A stretch of 64,000 nt of DNA from the NCBI RefSeq assembly GCF_022921055.1, contig NZ_CP095061.1, forward strand, positions 4,069,501 through 4,133,500, given 5' to 3'. The notes under the pieces were generated by a model that saw nothing but the letters and a program-made list of their open reading frames with translations, did not search any database and had not been told where the DNA came from. This DNA is from Hymenobacter volaticus. Lineage in GTDB: Bacteria; Bacteroidota; Bacteroidia; Cytophagales; Hymenobacteraceae. The position numbers and the translations under genes were made by a program. Positions 46,842-55,516 of the stretch are shown here, piece by piece (the stretch's first letter is position 1; every line of letters begins with the position of its first letter).

Positions 46842-47237
46842 ATGCGCCTCCCACACCTGCTTGCTCCTTTTCTCTTCGTTCTTCTCTTCCTTAGCAGTTG
46901 CAAAAAAGACAGTGATGTAACGGCACCCGACGCCCTGTTTGGCAAAAGCTGGTACAATACGCGGCAGCAGGATGTTTCCGGAGCGTATGTCTACCAGCCC
47001 GAAGGTTCTTTTGAACCTATAGGTTGGGGTATCGATGGCTTCCGATTCGAAAAGGACGGCCGCTTCATGCAATACACCCAAGGGCCTGCAGATGAGTTGC
47101 TTACTATTACGGGCACCTGGACCACGGAAGACGACAGCACATTTCGCATTCAGCCCGACGACAGCCGCTATTCAGCGTTTAGCATTCTGATCTATTCGGT
47201 GCAAGCCAACTCGCTGAAAGCGCGCAGAACTCCGTAA
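46842..47237 (+). CDS. Small lipoprotein, tandem family member 3
   Basis: 131 aa from the ATG at 46842 (alternative 46827). Lipobox LSSC followed by KKDSD. Shares the order GKSW, VYQPEGSFEP, GIDGFRFEKDGRFMQYTQGP, GTWTTEDDSTFRI and SVQANSLKARR with members 1 and 2, at lower identity. The three form a tandem array on one strand, most likely from duplication. Confidence 0.78.
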   Translation: MRLPHLLAPFLFVLLFLSSCKKDSDVTAPDALFGKSWYNTRQQDVSGAYVYQPEGSFEPIGWGIDGFRFEKDGRFMQYTQGPADELLTITGTWTTEDDSTFRIQPDDSRYSAFSILIYSVQANSLKARRTP

Positions 47238-47286
47238 TGGCGGCCGGATTTTCAACTCAAGCGCATTCCGTAGTAGCTTGCGCCGT

Positions 47287-47703
47287 ATGAACTATTGGCT
47301 CGTTAAATCAGAACCCGCCGCTTACTCTTGGGCGGATTTCACTCGCGACGGGGGCACCGACTGGACCGGCGTCCGCAATTTCCAGGCGCGCAACTTTCTG
47401 CAACAAATGCAGCCCCGCGACTTGGTGCTTTATTATCACAGTGTAACCGACAAAGAGGTGGTTGGCATAGCCGAAGTAGCCCACCCAGCTGCTCCCGATG
47501 CCACAGCCGAAGCCGGAAGCGCCTGGGTAGCCGTGCACCTCAAACCGCATCAACCCCTGACGCAGCCCGTAACGCTGTCAGTCATCAAACAAGATCAACG
47601 CCTAAGTCAAATTGCTTTGCTGCGCCAGTCTCGGCTGTCGGTGATGCCTTTGAAAGCAGAGGAATTTGATGCTATTCTGGAATTGGGCGAGATAGCGAAA
47701 TAA
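47287..47703 (+). CDS. EVE-domain protein
   Basis: 138 aa from the ATG at 47287. The EVE/PUA-like fold is seen from NYWLVKSEPAAYSWADF, through DWTGVRNFQARNFLQQMQ, DLVLYYHSVTDKEVVGIAEV and VTLSVIKQDQRLSQIALLRQ to VMPLKAEEFDAIL. EVE domains bind modified bases in nucleic acids. Stand-alone copies of this length are widespread and probably housekeeping. No restriction gene is next to it. Confidence 0.92.
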   Translation: MNYWLVKSEPAAYSWADFTRDGGTDWTGVRNFQARNFLQQMQPRDLVLYYHSVTDKEVVGIAEVAHPAAPDATAEAGSAWVAVHLKPHQPLTQPVTLSVIKQDQRLSQIALLRQSRLSVMPLKAEEFDAILELGEIAK

Positions 47704-47878
47704 CAATTAAGAGCTTGTGAATACAGGGGTTAGCATCTCAACTATGTAGTCTGCATGTCCGCCTTTTCATTCACAAGTTCACGGCTTCACTATTTACCTA
47801 TCTTACTTCATCACCTAATTCACTACTTCCCGTATCTTACCTAGGCGTAGATGCCGAAGCTGGCATCTGGCTTTGGTT

Positions 47879-49462
47879 ATGAAATACGTATACTCTTACC
47901 TCTGCATCTTACTTAGCGTTGGTTGCGCCCAACTAGGGCTGGCGCAACCAGCCCCCCGACGCCCGTGCAGGGCGTACGACTGGAATTACCGCTGGAGATG
48001 TACTCCAGCGACGTGCAAGTGCTGCCTCTGGCCCAGGATAGCAGTTTGCTTCTGGTTGTAAACAAAGACGCATTAGGAGGACGCAAAAACACGAGCTACG
48101 AAATCCAGAAATACAACTACCGCCTCCAGCCCCAATGGGCTAAGATGATGGAGGTACCCCGGGAGTATGAATTTCGGCAGCTTTGCGGGGAAGGAACTAG
48201 TGCATATGCCCTGTTCCAGTCCGAGTCGTTGGAGCACCGCTTGTACATAGCGGCTATAGATGGCACGAGTGGTCAAATACGCACCTACACTTTTGAAACT
48301 AAGCTCGCGCGCAGCATCTACGACTTAAAAGCACTCGATGGCAACCTGTTCGTTTCGGTGTTAGTTGACAATCACCTGACGATTTTGCTGCTCGATCTGG
48401 CGGCCAACAAATACCAGTTTCTGCCTTCGGTGTATGAGCCGCTGCCCGCGCAACTATCGTTTCTGGCTGATTCGGCGGCCCGCCGGGCCGAGTTCGTGCT
48501 CAGCCAAACCAACGGATTTAAGACCCGGCTGCAACTCAAGCAGCTTTCGGCCCAAGGCCAATTGCTTCGCTCGGAATTTGTGCAAGCTGAAAGTGAGCGG
48601 GGCCTTATTTCGGCCCAGATTAGCCCTGCCAGCGACTCGGCCAGCGGGCGGCTACTCGCGGGTACCTACACTTTGCGGGACGCCCGGTATTCGCAAGGCT
48701 TGTTTGCTGCCGACCTGTCGGCCGGTGTAACGCCAACCGGTTCGCGCCGCTCGCTGCGGTTCTATGACTTTGCTAACCTCAAGCACTTCTTCGACTTCAT
48801 GAGCCCAACCCGGGCGGCCCGGCTTCGGCAACGCAGCGAGAAATACCGCGCCACCGACCGGGTTCTGCGGCTGCGCTACCGCACCCTGATTCATGACTTG
48901 ATTCCGTTTCAGAATGGCTACGTGATGGTGGCTGAGGTATATTATCCGCAGTACCGCCAAAACGCCTATAGCCCTTTCGGTGGCGCCTATCTACCCTATA
49001 GTCCCTACCGTTACGGGGCTACAATACATCCAATTGGTATGGTGGCAGTCGGCAAGCCGAGGGATACCGCATCACCCACGCACTGGTTTGCGGCTTCGAC
49101 AAGCGCGGCAACTTGCTCTGGGACAACACCTTCGTTTTGAAAGATGTGTACAGCAACAGCCTCACCGAAACGGTGCGCCTGCGCCCCTACCCGACGGGCA
49201 GCGCGTGGCTATTGCCTACCTCGACGAAGACAAGTTCAACTATAAGGTCATCGACCACACCAACCCCTCGCCCAACGATTTGCACGTGGATTTGCAAACG
49301 ACGGCCCTGCCTACAGTGAAGGAAAAAGCCACCAGCACCAGTCAGGAAGGGCTAGTAGCATGGTATGGCAGCCGATTTCTGGCTTTTGGCTACCAGAATA
49401 TCCGCACCGAAAAAGCACCTAATCGGGAAGTGTTTTTTGTGAATGTTATTGGGTTCGAATAA
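47879..49462 (+). CDS. Hypothetical secreted protein, frame-interrupted three times
   Basis: About 528 aa after three repairs. ATG at 47879 opens a signal peptide (MKYVYSYLCILLSVGCAQLG). One added C at 47952-47957, one G at 49015-49018 and one C at 49190-49192 give a continuous protein; repaired joins read QPAPPTPVQGVRLELPLE, YGGYNTSNWYGGSRQAEGYR and RPYPDGQRVAIAYLDEDKFN. Content is strand-rich with repeated units (LRLRYRTLIHDLIPFQNGYV; GLVAWYGSRFLAFGYQNIR), perhaps a beta-propeller or similar. I do not recognise a family. Confidence 0.72.
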
Positions 49463-49553
49463 GGCTATTGTAGCCTATGATGGCCAGGCCAGTTTGCTGG
49501 CACTTTCGCTTGGCGTCTGCGTATAAGGCCATCATTCACCTTTTCTTTGCTTC

Positions 49554-50102
49554 ATGAAATTACGTTCACTGACTTGGCTACCCCTGGTGGTGCTGATGCT
49601 ACTGGCAGGCTGCCGCGCTGCTGGTCCTGGTAAGCCAGCACGCACTGTGTCTGAGTTTTTCAACAAATACGAATCGCGCTCCGGCTTCAAAACCACCGAC
49701 TGGACCGCCGGGCTAACCACTCGGTTGCTATTAGGGCGCTTGGGCAGCCTCGGCGGTGGCTCCGACCTCACGCAAGCCCTATCTTCTGTGCGCAGCTTCA
49801 AGGTGCTCACCTTCGCCCCAACCAGTAGCAGCGCCCAAAAACTAGTAGCCGATGGCCTAGTGAATGAAGTTAATGGCTTGCTTGCCAACGAAAAATATAC
49901 ACCTCTCACCACTTCTCCCGGCAGCAACGTCCGCTACGCCACCCGCAAACAAGGCGACCGAATCAGCGAGGTGGTAGCTACTAGCAATGTGTCTGGCGTA
50001 CCGGAGTCGTTCTTGCTGATGTCTATCGGCGGTAATTTCACCCAGGCCCAACTCGACCAACTCCTCAAAGTTTTGCCTAACGTAGCGGATATGGCTAACT
50101 AA
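49554..50102 (+). CDS. DUF4252-domain lipoprotein
   Basis: 182 aa. Lipobox LAGC (LMLLAGCRAA). Residues ~30-175 fit DUF4252: FFNKYESRSGFKTTDWTAGL, SSVRSFKVLTFAPT, LANEKYTPLTTSPGSNVRY and FLLMSIGGNFTQAQLDQLLK. Family function unknown; common in Bacteroidota, often near envelope regulators. Confidence 0.85.
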   Translation: MKLRSLTWLPLVVLMLLAGCRAAGPGKPARTVSEFFNKYESRSGFKTTDWTAGLTTRLLLGRLGSLGGGSDLTQALSSVRSFKVLTFAPTSSSAQKLVADGLVNEVNGLLANEKYTPLTTSPGSNVRYATRKQGDRISEVVATSNVSGVPESFLLMSIGGNFTQAQLDQLLKVLPNVADMAN

Positions 50103-50128
50103 GATTCCTGACGTAGCAAAGCAATAAG

Positions 50129-50168
50129 AACAAAACGGCTGCTCCTTTTATGGGTCAGCCGTTTTGTT
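50129..50168 (+). terminator. Terminator after the DUF4252 gene
   Basis: 13-bp arms AACAAAACGGCTG and CAGCCGTTTTGTT with a 14-nt loop and TT tail, 27 nt past the stop. Confidence 0.82.
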
Positions 50169-50298
50169 TTGACGGTGCTACACGATAATGCTACTTTTCA
50201 CTGTTATAGTGACTTCGTGGACGGGGCTCATACTTCGTTGCTTGGTTTTATAAACCGATTCCCTAAAGCATTATAGCAACTGAGCTCACTAGATACAA

Positions 50299-50330
50299 AA
50301 AAGGCCTGCTCTCGTGAGAGCAGGCCTTTT
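50299..50330 (-). terminator. Terminator after the first OmpA gene
   Basis: 15-bp arms AAAAGGCCTGCTCTC and complement with a 2-nt loop. Lies 35 nt beyond the OmpA stop on the minus strand; A/T runs on both sides. Confidence 0.88.
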
Positions 50331-50364
50331 GCAGTAGCAGCACGGCCTTAGACCGTACTTATAC

Positions 50365-51936
50365 TTACTTCTTACGCGGAACAGCTTTCCGAACGGGAGC
50401 CTTACGGACTGGTGCTTTCTTCACGGGTGCTTTCGGCGCAGCCTTCACCGGAGCCGCTGGTATTTCCGGAGCCGGGCCGTACTTAGTTTCGGCGGGGTTC
50501 GGGTCGTCGGGCAAGTACACGTCAAATTCTACGCGGCGGTTGAGGGCCCGGCCTGCCTCGGTAGCATTATCGGCAATGGGTTTGCTTTCCCCGTAGCCAT
50601 GAGACACAATGCGGCTAGCTGGCATGCCTTTGCTTAGCATATAAGCTCGGGCTGAAGCCGCCCGCTCGTCCGATAGGCGCAAGTTGTACGCATCGTCGCC
50701 TTTGTTGTCGGCGTGGGCCGAGATGCCCAAGTTGTAGTCGGGGTACGCATTGAGCAACTCTACCAAGCCATCGAGCGTGGGGTACGACGATGGTTTCAGC
50801 GTGGCCTTATTGAACTCGAACTGGATGAACTTGGTGGCTTCCTGCAGCTTCTTCTTTTCTTCCACCTTCATTTCGGGGCAGCCACGGTTAGTGGCCGGAC
50901 CGGCACGGTCGGGGCACTTGTCCTGGTAGTCGGGCACACCGTCGCTGTCACGGTCGAGTGGGCAGCCGCTAGCATCCACTGCTACGCCGGCTGGGGTATT
51001 GGGGCACTTGTCGGCCGAGTCGATTACACCGTCACCGTCAGCATCGGGGCAACCTTGCAATTCTGCTTTACCAGGTGTATCGGGGCACTTGTCGTCGCCG
51101 TCGCGCACACCATCGCCGTCTTTGTCGGGGCAGCCCTCCAAGGTAGCCAAGCCGGCTTCGGTTGGGCACTTGTCTTGATAGTCGGGTACACCGTCTTTGT
51201 CGCCGTCAAGCGGGCAACCCGTGAGGTCAACGGCTACGCCAGTGGGCGTGCCAGGACACTTGTCTTTGCGGTCGGCCACGCCGTCGCCGTCTTCGTCTTT
51301 CGCTTTACCGAAGCCGATAGTCAGGCCCGCAGTGTGCTGCAAGTATCGGTCGTCGAATCTGTCTTCGTCGCGGCTAGGCACGCCGTCGATATTAGCGCTG
51401 AAAGGCACCACCTGCGCCGTCTGCACGAATATCCCTACCGCATCACTAATGCGGAAATTGATACCTGCGGCGCCCTTCAGCGAAAAGTATCGTCTGTCGC
51501 TGTTTAGCACTTGGTTGTTGTAGCCACCTTCCAAGCTGGTCAGGGTCAGACCAGGCGCCAGCGACAAATAAGGCTGGATAACGGCATCCTCTTTCAGAGC
51601 CCAGCCATTGTTAAGCTTGAACTTAAGCGGCAAGGCGATATTCACTAAGTTGTTGGTGAAGTAAGTGGGGCCGCCTAGCGCTTCGCTCTTCAACTCAACA
51701 TAATCCGCCTGTAGGCCCAAATCAAAGCCCGGTGCGATGTAGCGGTTAATAGAAATACCCGGACCGTAGAAGTTACGGGACCATTTCCAGAAGTCGGTGC
51801 CGTAGTTGCCTTTGTACTGATAGGCGCTGCCGTAAAGGCTAATAGCCGTTTTGTGGTCGGCACTCTGGGCCTGCGCCTTTGGGGCCGCCAGCAGCGTGAG
51901 CCCTAGCAGAGCGCCTGCAGGTAAGAGGTTTCTCAT
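50365..51936 (-). CDS. OmpA-family protein with TSP3 repeats (paralogue A)
   Basis: 523 aa. Signal peptide to ~residue 23 (LLGLTLLAAPKAQAQ), N-terminal beta-barrel ~25-210, then about five calcium-binding thrombospondin type 3 repeats of the DxDGDGVxDxxDKCP form (residues ~215-355). The peptidoglycan-binding OmpA domain spans ~365-480 with the key Asp/Arg set in LGISAHADNKGDDAYNLRLS, DERAAS and ALNRRVEF. A strongly basic Ala/Pro/Lys tail (PVKKAPVRKAPVRK) ends it. Anchors the outer membrane to the wall. It neighbours a close paralogue. Confidence 0.93.
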   Translation of the reverse strand: MRNLLPAGALLGLTLLAAPKAQAQSADHKTAISLYGSAYQYKGNYGTDFWKWSRNFYGPGISINRYIAPGFDLGLQADYVELKSEALGGPTYFTNNLVNIALPLKFKLNNGWALKEDAVIQPYLSLAPGLTLTSLEGGYNNQVLNSDRRYFSLKGAAGINFRISDAVGIFVQTAQVVPFSANIDGVPSRDEDRFDDRYLQHTAGLTIGFGKAKDEDGDGVADRKDKCPGTPTGVAVDLTGCPLDGDKDGVPDYQDKCPTEAGLATLEGCPDKDGDGVRDGDDKCPDTPGKAELQGCPDADGDGVIDSADKCPNTPAGVAVDASGCPLDRDSDGVPDYQDKCPDRAGPATNRGCPEMKVEEKKKLQEATKFIQFEFNKATLKPSSYPTLDGLVELLNAYPDYNLGISAHADNKGDDAYNLRLSDERAASARAYMLSKGMPASRIVSHGYGESKPIADNATEAGRALNRRVEFDVYLPDDPNPAETKYGPAPEIPAAPVKAAPKAPVKKAPVRKAPVRKAVPRKK

Positions 51937-52183
51937 GGTAAAGTGAAGTTAGGATAGAGCAGATCGGAGTGTTATTGTTGGGCTTCCGAAACAGCCTCCT
52001 ATACCTACCTAGACTACCTAAGGTTGTTCTTTGAGTATAAGTTTTTTACAAAAAACTTTTTTTAGTTCAAAATTGTCATCGAACCTCTATCAACTATCTG
52101 ATTTCTAACAATATCCGCTATGCAACGCGGTTTGCTTAAAACTGAAAGCTTCCTGAAGCTACAACAAGAAGCTATAAAGCAAA

Positions 52184-52215
52184 AAAAGCGGCGGACCAGA
52201 TGGCCCGCCGCTTTT
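52184..52215 (-). terminator. Terminator after the second OmpA gene
   Basis: 11-bp arms AAAAGCGGCGG and CCGCCGCTTTT with a 10-nt loop, beginning 22 nt past the stop on the minus strand. Confidence 0.85.
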
Positions 52216-52237
52216 CTTAAGGATACTTACTCCAGCC

Positions 52238-53683
52238 TTATGGTTGTGGCTGGCTTGGGATGAAGAACTCGAACTTGAATTCTACACGACGGTTCTGCGA
52301 CATGTTGGTCTTCGACGTGTTTGGAGCGGCTGGCTCGCTTTCGCCGCGGCCTTCCGTTACCACACGCGTTGGGTCAACTTGCTTGCCAGTGAAGTAGCGC
52401 TTCACAGAAGAAGCACGACGCTCCGATAGGGCCTGGTTGTACTCGTCGGTACCACGGCTGTCAGCGTGGCCGATTACGCGGATGCTGTACTCTGGGTGAT
52501 CTTTCAGAGCCTGGATCATCTTGTTCAACTTCGGATACGAGCTAGTCGTGATAACCGTGCTGTTGGTCTGGAAGCGGATTGGCTGCTCCAGTTTCTGCAC
52601 TGCTGGGTCGATGGTCAATGGGCAACCATTGGCATCTACACGAGTACCGGCTGGCGTGTTCGGGCAAGTATCTTGTGCGTCTACTACACCGTCACCGTCG
52701 GCGTCCACTACGAGTGGGCAACCCGTGGCATCTACTTGCGTGCCAGCTGGGGTATCAGGGCACTTGTCGTTTTTGTCGGCTACACCGTCACCGTCAGCAT
52801 CTGGGCAGCCTTTGAGAGCGGCCGTACCAGCTTGGTCTGGGCACTCGTCTTCCGAGTCACGTACACCGTCGCCGTCTTTGTCAGGGCAGCCTTCCAGAGC
52901 AGCAGTACCTGCTTCGGTTGGGCACTTGTCTTGATAATCTGGAACACCGTCTTTGTCGCCGTCAAGTGGGCAACCGGTTTCGTCTACGGCTACACCAGCT
53001 GGGGTAGCTGGGCATTTGTCTTTGCGGTCCGGTACACCGTCACCGTCTTCGTCTTTTGGTTTGCCAAAGCCGATGGTCAAACCAACGGAGTGCTGCAAGT
53101 AGCGGTCATCGAAGCTGTCTTCGTCGCGGGTTGGAACGCCGTCGATGTTAGCACCGAAGGGTACAACTTGTGCTGTTTGCACAAACAGGCCGATTGCAGG
53201 GCTAACTTGGAAGTTGATACCGGCCGCGCCTTTCAGCGAGAAGTGCCGATCATCACCGTTAAGTACTTGTCCAGCATAAGCGCCTTCCAAGCTGGTCAGC
53301 GTCAAGCCTGGCGCAATCGACAAATACGGTTGAACTACCGCATCTTCTTTCAAAGCCAGCTTCAACTTGATAGGCAAAGCAATATTCACGATATTGTTCG
53401 TGAAGTAGGTAGGACCTCCCTTCGCTTCGCTCTTCAGCTCAGCGTAGTCAGCCTGCAGGCCGATGTCTAAGCCGCGAGTGATGTAGCGGTTAATAGAAAT
53501 ACCCGGGCCGTAGAAGTTACGGTCCCACTTCCAGAAGTCGGAGCCGTAGTTGCCCTTGTACTGATAGGCGCTGCCGTAAAGGCTGATGGCCGTTTTGCGG
53601 TCGGCGCTTTGGGCCTGCGCCTTTGGGGCCGCCGCCAGCAGCGTGAGTCCCAGCGCTGTGCTGATGGTAAGCAGGTGTCTCAT
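52238..53683 (-). CDS. OmpA-family protein with TSP3 repeats (paralogue B)
   Basis: 481 aa from the ATG at 53683, which starts the signal peptide (LGLTLLAAAPKAQAQ); a longer frame to 53743 would place 20 extra residues ahead of it. Same barrel (AISLYGSAYQYKGNYGSDFW), ~six TSP3 repeats and OmpA domain (IRVIGHADSRGTDEYNQALS; MSQNRRVEFKFEF) as paralogue A, but without the basic tail. Tandem duplication is likely. Confidence 0.93.
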   Translation of the reverse strand: MRHLLTISTALGLTLLAAAPKAQAQSADRKTAISLYGSAYQYKGNYGSDFWKWDRNFYGPGISINRYITRGLDIGLQADYAELKSEAKGGPTYFTNNIVNIALPIKLKLALKEDAVVQPYLSIAPGLTLTSLEGAYAGQVLNGDDRHFSLKGAAGINFQVSPAIGLFVQTAQVVPFGANIDGVPTRDEDSFDDRYLQHSVGLTIGFGKPKDEDGDGVPDRKDKCPATPAGVAVDETGCPLDGDKDGVPDYQDKCPTEAGTAALEGCPDKDGDGVRDSEDECPDQAGTAALKGCPDADGDGVADKNDKCPDTPAGTQVDATGCPLVVDADGDGVVDAQDTCPNTPAGTRVDANGCPLTIDPAVQKLEQPIRFQTNSTVITTSSYPKLNKMIQALKDHPEYSIRVIGHADSRGTDEYNQALSERRASSVKRYFTGKQVDPTRVVTEGRGESEPAAPNTSKTNMSQNRRVEFKFEFFIPSQPQP

Positions 53684-53706
53684 AGGTGAGATTTTTAGTG
53701 AACGGA

Positions 53707-53741
53707 CAAATATATATCTGGGTCGATGAATGTTTGGCAAC
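53707..53741 (-). promoter_or_regulatory. Promoter of OmpA paralogue B
   Basis: On the minus strand TATATTTG (53714-53707) matches TAnnTTTG, with GTTG near 53741-53738 as -33 (23-nt spacing). The ATG at 53683 is 23 nt downstream, which also argues against the longer frame to 53743. Confidence 0.6.
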
Positions 53742-53969
53742 ACCAGAAACTGCCTACTATACCTCTCCCCATTTAGGAAAGTTGTACTACCATGGGTTTA
53801 TGCACTCTTAAGGGAACCTTTTTGCTCACTTTTATCACACTATTTCAGGGTATACTCCAACCTGCTTTCAGCCCTGATTTTCAGCCTTCCAACGCAACTG
53901 AGGCCGATATTGCTAATACGAAAACCTGAACATTCAGATGTATTTTTTTTCCTAAATAAATCCATAAAA

Positions 53970-54000
53970 AAAAGCCATTCAGTACTACCGAATGGCTTTT
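53970..54000 (-). terminator. Terminator after aminopeptidase P
   Basis: 11-bp arms AAAAGCCATTC and GAATGGCTTTT with a 9-nt loop and a long A-run on the plus strand (T-run on minus), 23 nt beyond the stop. Confidence 0.88.
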
Positions 54001-54023
54001 AAAATCTTTTCGCAGAGGCGCGT

Positions 54024-55319
54024 TTAGCGGGCTGGGCGCATCAGGCGCTCGATATCGTCGGCTTCTAAGGGGATGTTCTTCATGAGGTCCTCGTTGCCAC
54101 TGGCGGTAATAAGGATGTCGTTTTCTAGTCGAATGCCCAAACCTTCCTCCCGAATGTAGATGCCCGGCTCGCAGGTATACACCATGCCCGGCTCGAATAC
54201 GCGGTACTTCGCTCCTACATCGTGCACATCCAGGCCCAGGTAGTGGGAGGTGCCGTGCATGAAGTACTTCTTGTAAAGCGGCGCAGCCGGATCTTGGTTT
54301 TTCACGTCGTTGGCATCGAGCAAATCCAGCTTGATGAGTTCTTGCTCCATCGTCCGGCCCACTGCGGCATGATACTCTTCGATGTTGTTGCCGGCAATCA
54401 GCTGCGAAGTGGCAAACTTCATAACCTGCAGTACTGCCTGGTATACGTCGCGCTGGCGTTTGGTGAAGGTGCCGTTGACGGGAATAGAGCGCGAAAGGTC
54501 GGCGGCGTAGTTGGCGTATTCAGCCCCGAAGTCAAGCAGCATCACGTCGCCGTCCTGGCATTCCCGGTCGTTGCTGACATAGTGCAGGATGCAAGCATTG
54601 GCCCCGGAGGCGATGATGCTGCCGTAGGCCGGCCCGCGGGAACCGTGGCGCAGGAACTCATGGAAAATCTCGGCTTCAATCTCGTATTCCATCACGCCGG
54701 GTTTCACAAAGCCAAGCAAGCGGCGGAATGCTTTTTCGGTGATGTCGGCGGCACGTTGCATCAGCCGGATTTCTTCGGCACTCTTGATGGCCCGCAACTG
54801 GTGGAGCAGCGGTGCAGCGCGGCGGTACGTGTGCAGCGGATACGCCTCCTTGATCTTTTTGATAAAACGAGCGTCCCGGGTTTCCACTTCCACCACGGCC
54901 CGAATGTGCTCATTGCTGTTCAGAAACACGTTTTCGGCCTCGTTCATCAGGGCCGGCAGCACCGAGTTAAACGACTCCAGCCACATAATAGTGGGCACGC
55001 CTGACTGGGCACGGGCTTGGTCTTTGGTTAGCTTGTATCCTTCCCAAACCAAAATATGCTCACTGGTTTCCTTAAGGAAAAGAATTTCGCGGTACTGCGG
55101 CAGCACGGCATTAGGGAAGAGCACCAGGATGCTTTCCTCCTGATCAACGCCCGAGAGGTAGAACAGGTCGTTGTTTTGGCGGAAGGCCATGGTGCCGTCG
55201 GCGTTGGTCGGCATAATGTCGTTGGACTGGAAAATAGCCAACGAAGCGGGCGGCAGTAGCTTGGTGAAGTTGTGCCGATTCTGGATGAAAAGCTCGGGGG
55301 AAATCGAACCGTAGCGCAT
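54024..55319 (-). CDS. Aminopeptidase P family (Xaa-Pro aminopeptidase)
   Basis: 431 aa from the ATG at 55319 (MRYGSISPELFIQNR); the frame runs to 55355 but those residues are not conserved in character. M24B metallopeptidase removing N-terminal residues before Pro. N-terminal domain FRQNNDLFYLSGVDQEESIL is typical. Metal ligands are seen in VMLLDFGAEYANYAADLSRS (two Asp), HGTSHYLGLDVHDVG (His), CEPGIYIREEGLGIRLEND (two Glu). Confidence 0.95.
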   Translation of the reverse strand: MRYGSISPELFIQNRHNFTKLLPPASLAIFQSNDIMPTNADGTMAFRQNNDLFYLSGVDQEESILVLFPNAVLPQYREILFLKETSEHILVWEGYKLTKDQARAQSGVPTIMWLESFNSVLPALMNEAENVFLNSNEHIRAVVEVETRDARFIKKIKEAYPLHTYRRAAPLLHQLRAIKSAEEIRLMQRAADITEKAFRRLLGFVKPGVMEYEIEAEIFHEFLRHGSRGPAYGSIIASGANACILHYVSNDRECQDGDVMLLDFGAEYANYAADLSRSIPVNGTFTKRQRDVYQAVLQVMKFATSQLIAGNNIEEYHAAVGRTMEQELIKLDLLDANDVKNQDPAAPLYKKYFMHGTSHYLGLDVHDVGAKYRVFEPGMVYTCEPGIYIREEGLGIRLENDILITASGNEDLMKNIPLEADDIERLMRPAR

Positions 55320-55516
55320 AAGCAGAACGTGAAGAGAAAGAAACAACGCACCCACGGCGCGTCCGCTGCAAGTTAGAATTTTGGTTGGTGTAGCCGTCGA
55401 TTTCCTGGCCGTCGGTCGGCGCTGCTAGGTCTTACGGGAGGTGCTTACCGGACCTCCGCAACTTTTACGAATGCCGGCTTGTACTTTTACCGACCTTTTG
55501 CTTTTCCAGTGTTCGT

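Noticed and set aside
50890..51300. Regularly spaced direct repeats resembling a CRISPR array
   Set aside because: Repeats are codons for DxDGDGVxDxxDKCP units inside an open frame; units are diverged and there are no cas genes. The same holds for the repeats at about 52600-53050.
50713..53470. Long plus-strand open frames (264 and 334 aa) opposite the OmpA genes
   Set aside because: They mirror the TSP3 repeat codons of the minus-strand genes and have Val/Gly/Trp-rich, family-free translations.
54222..55004. 260-aa plus-strand frame opposite aminopeptidase P
   Set aside because: Antisense of a strongly conserved gene; no recognisable motifs.
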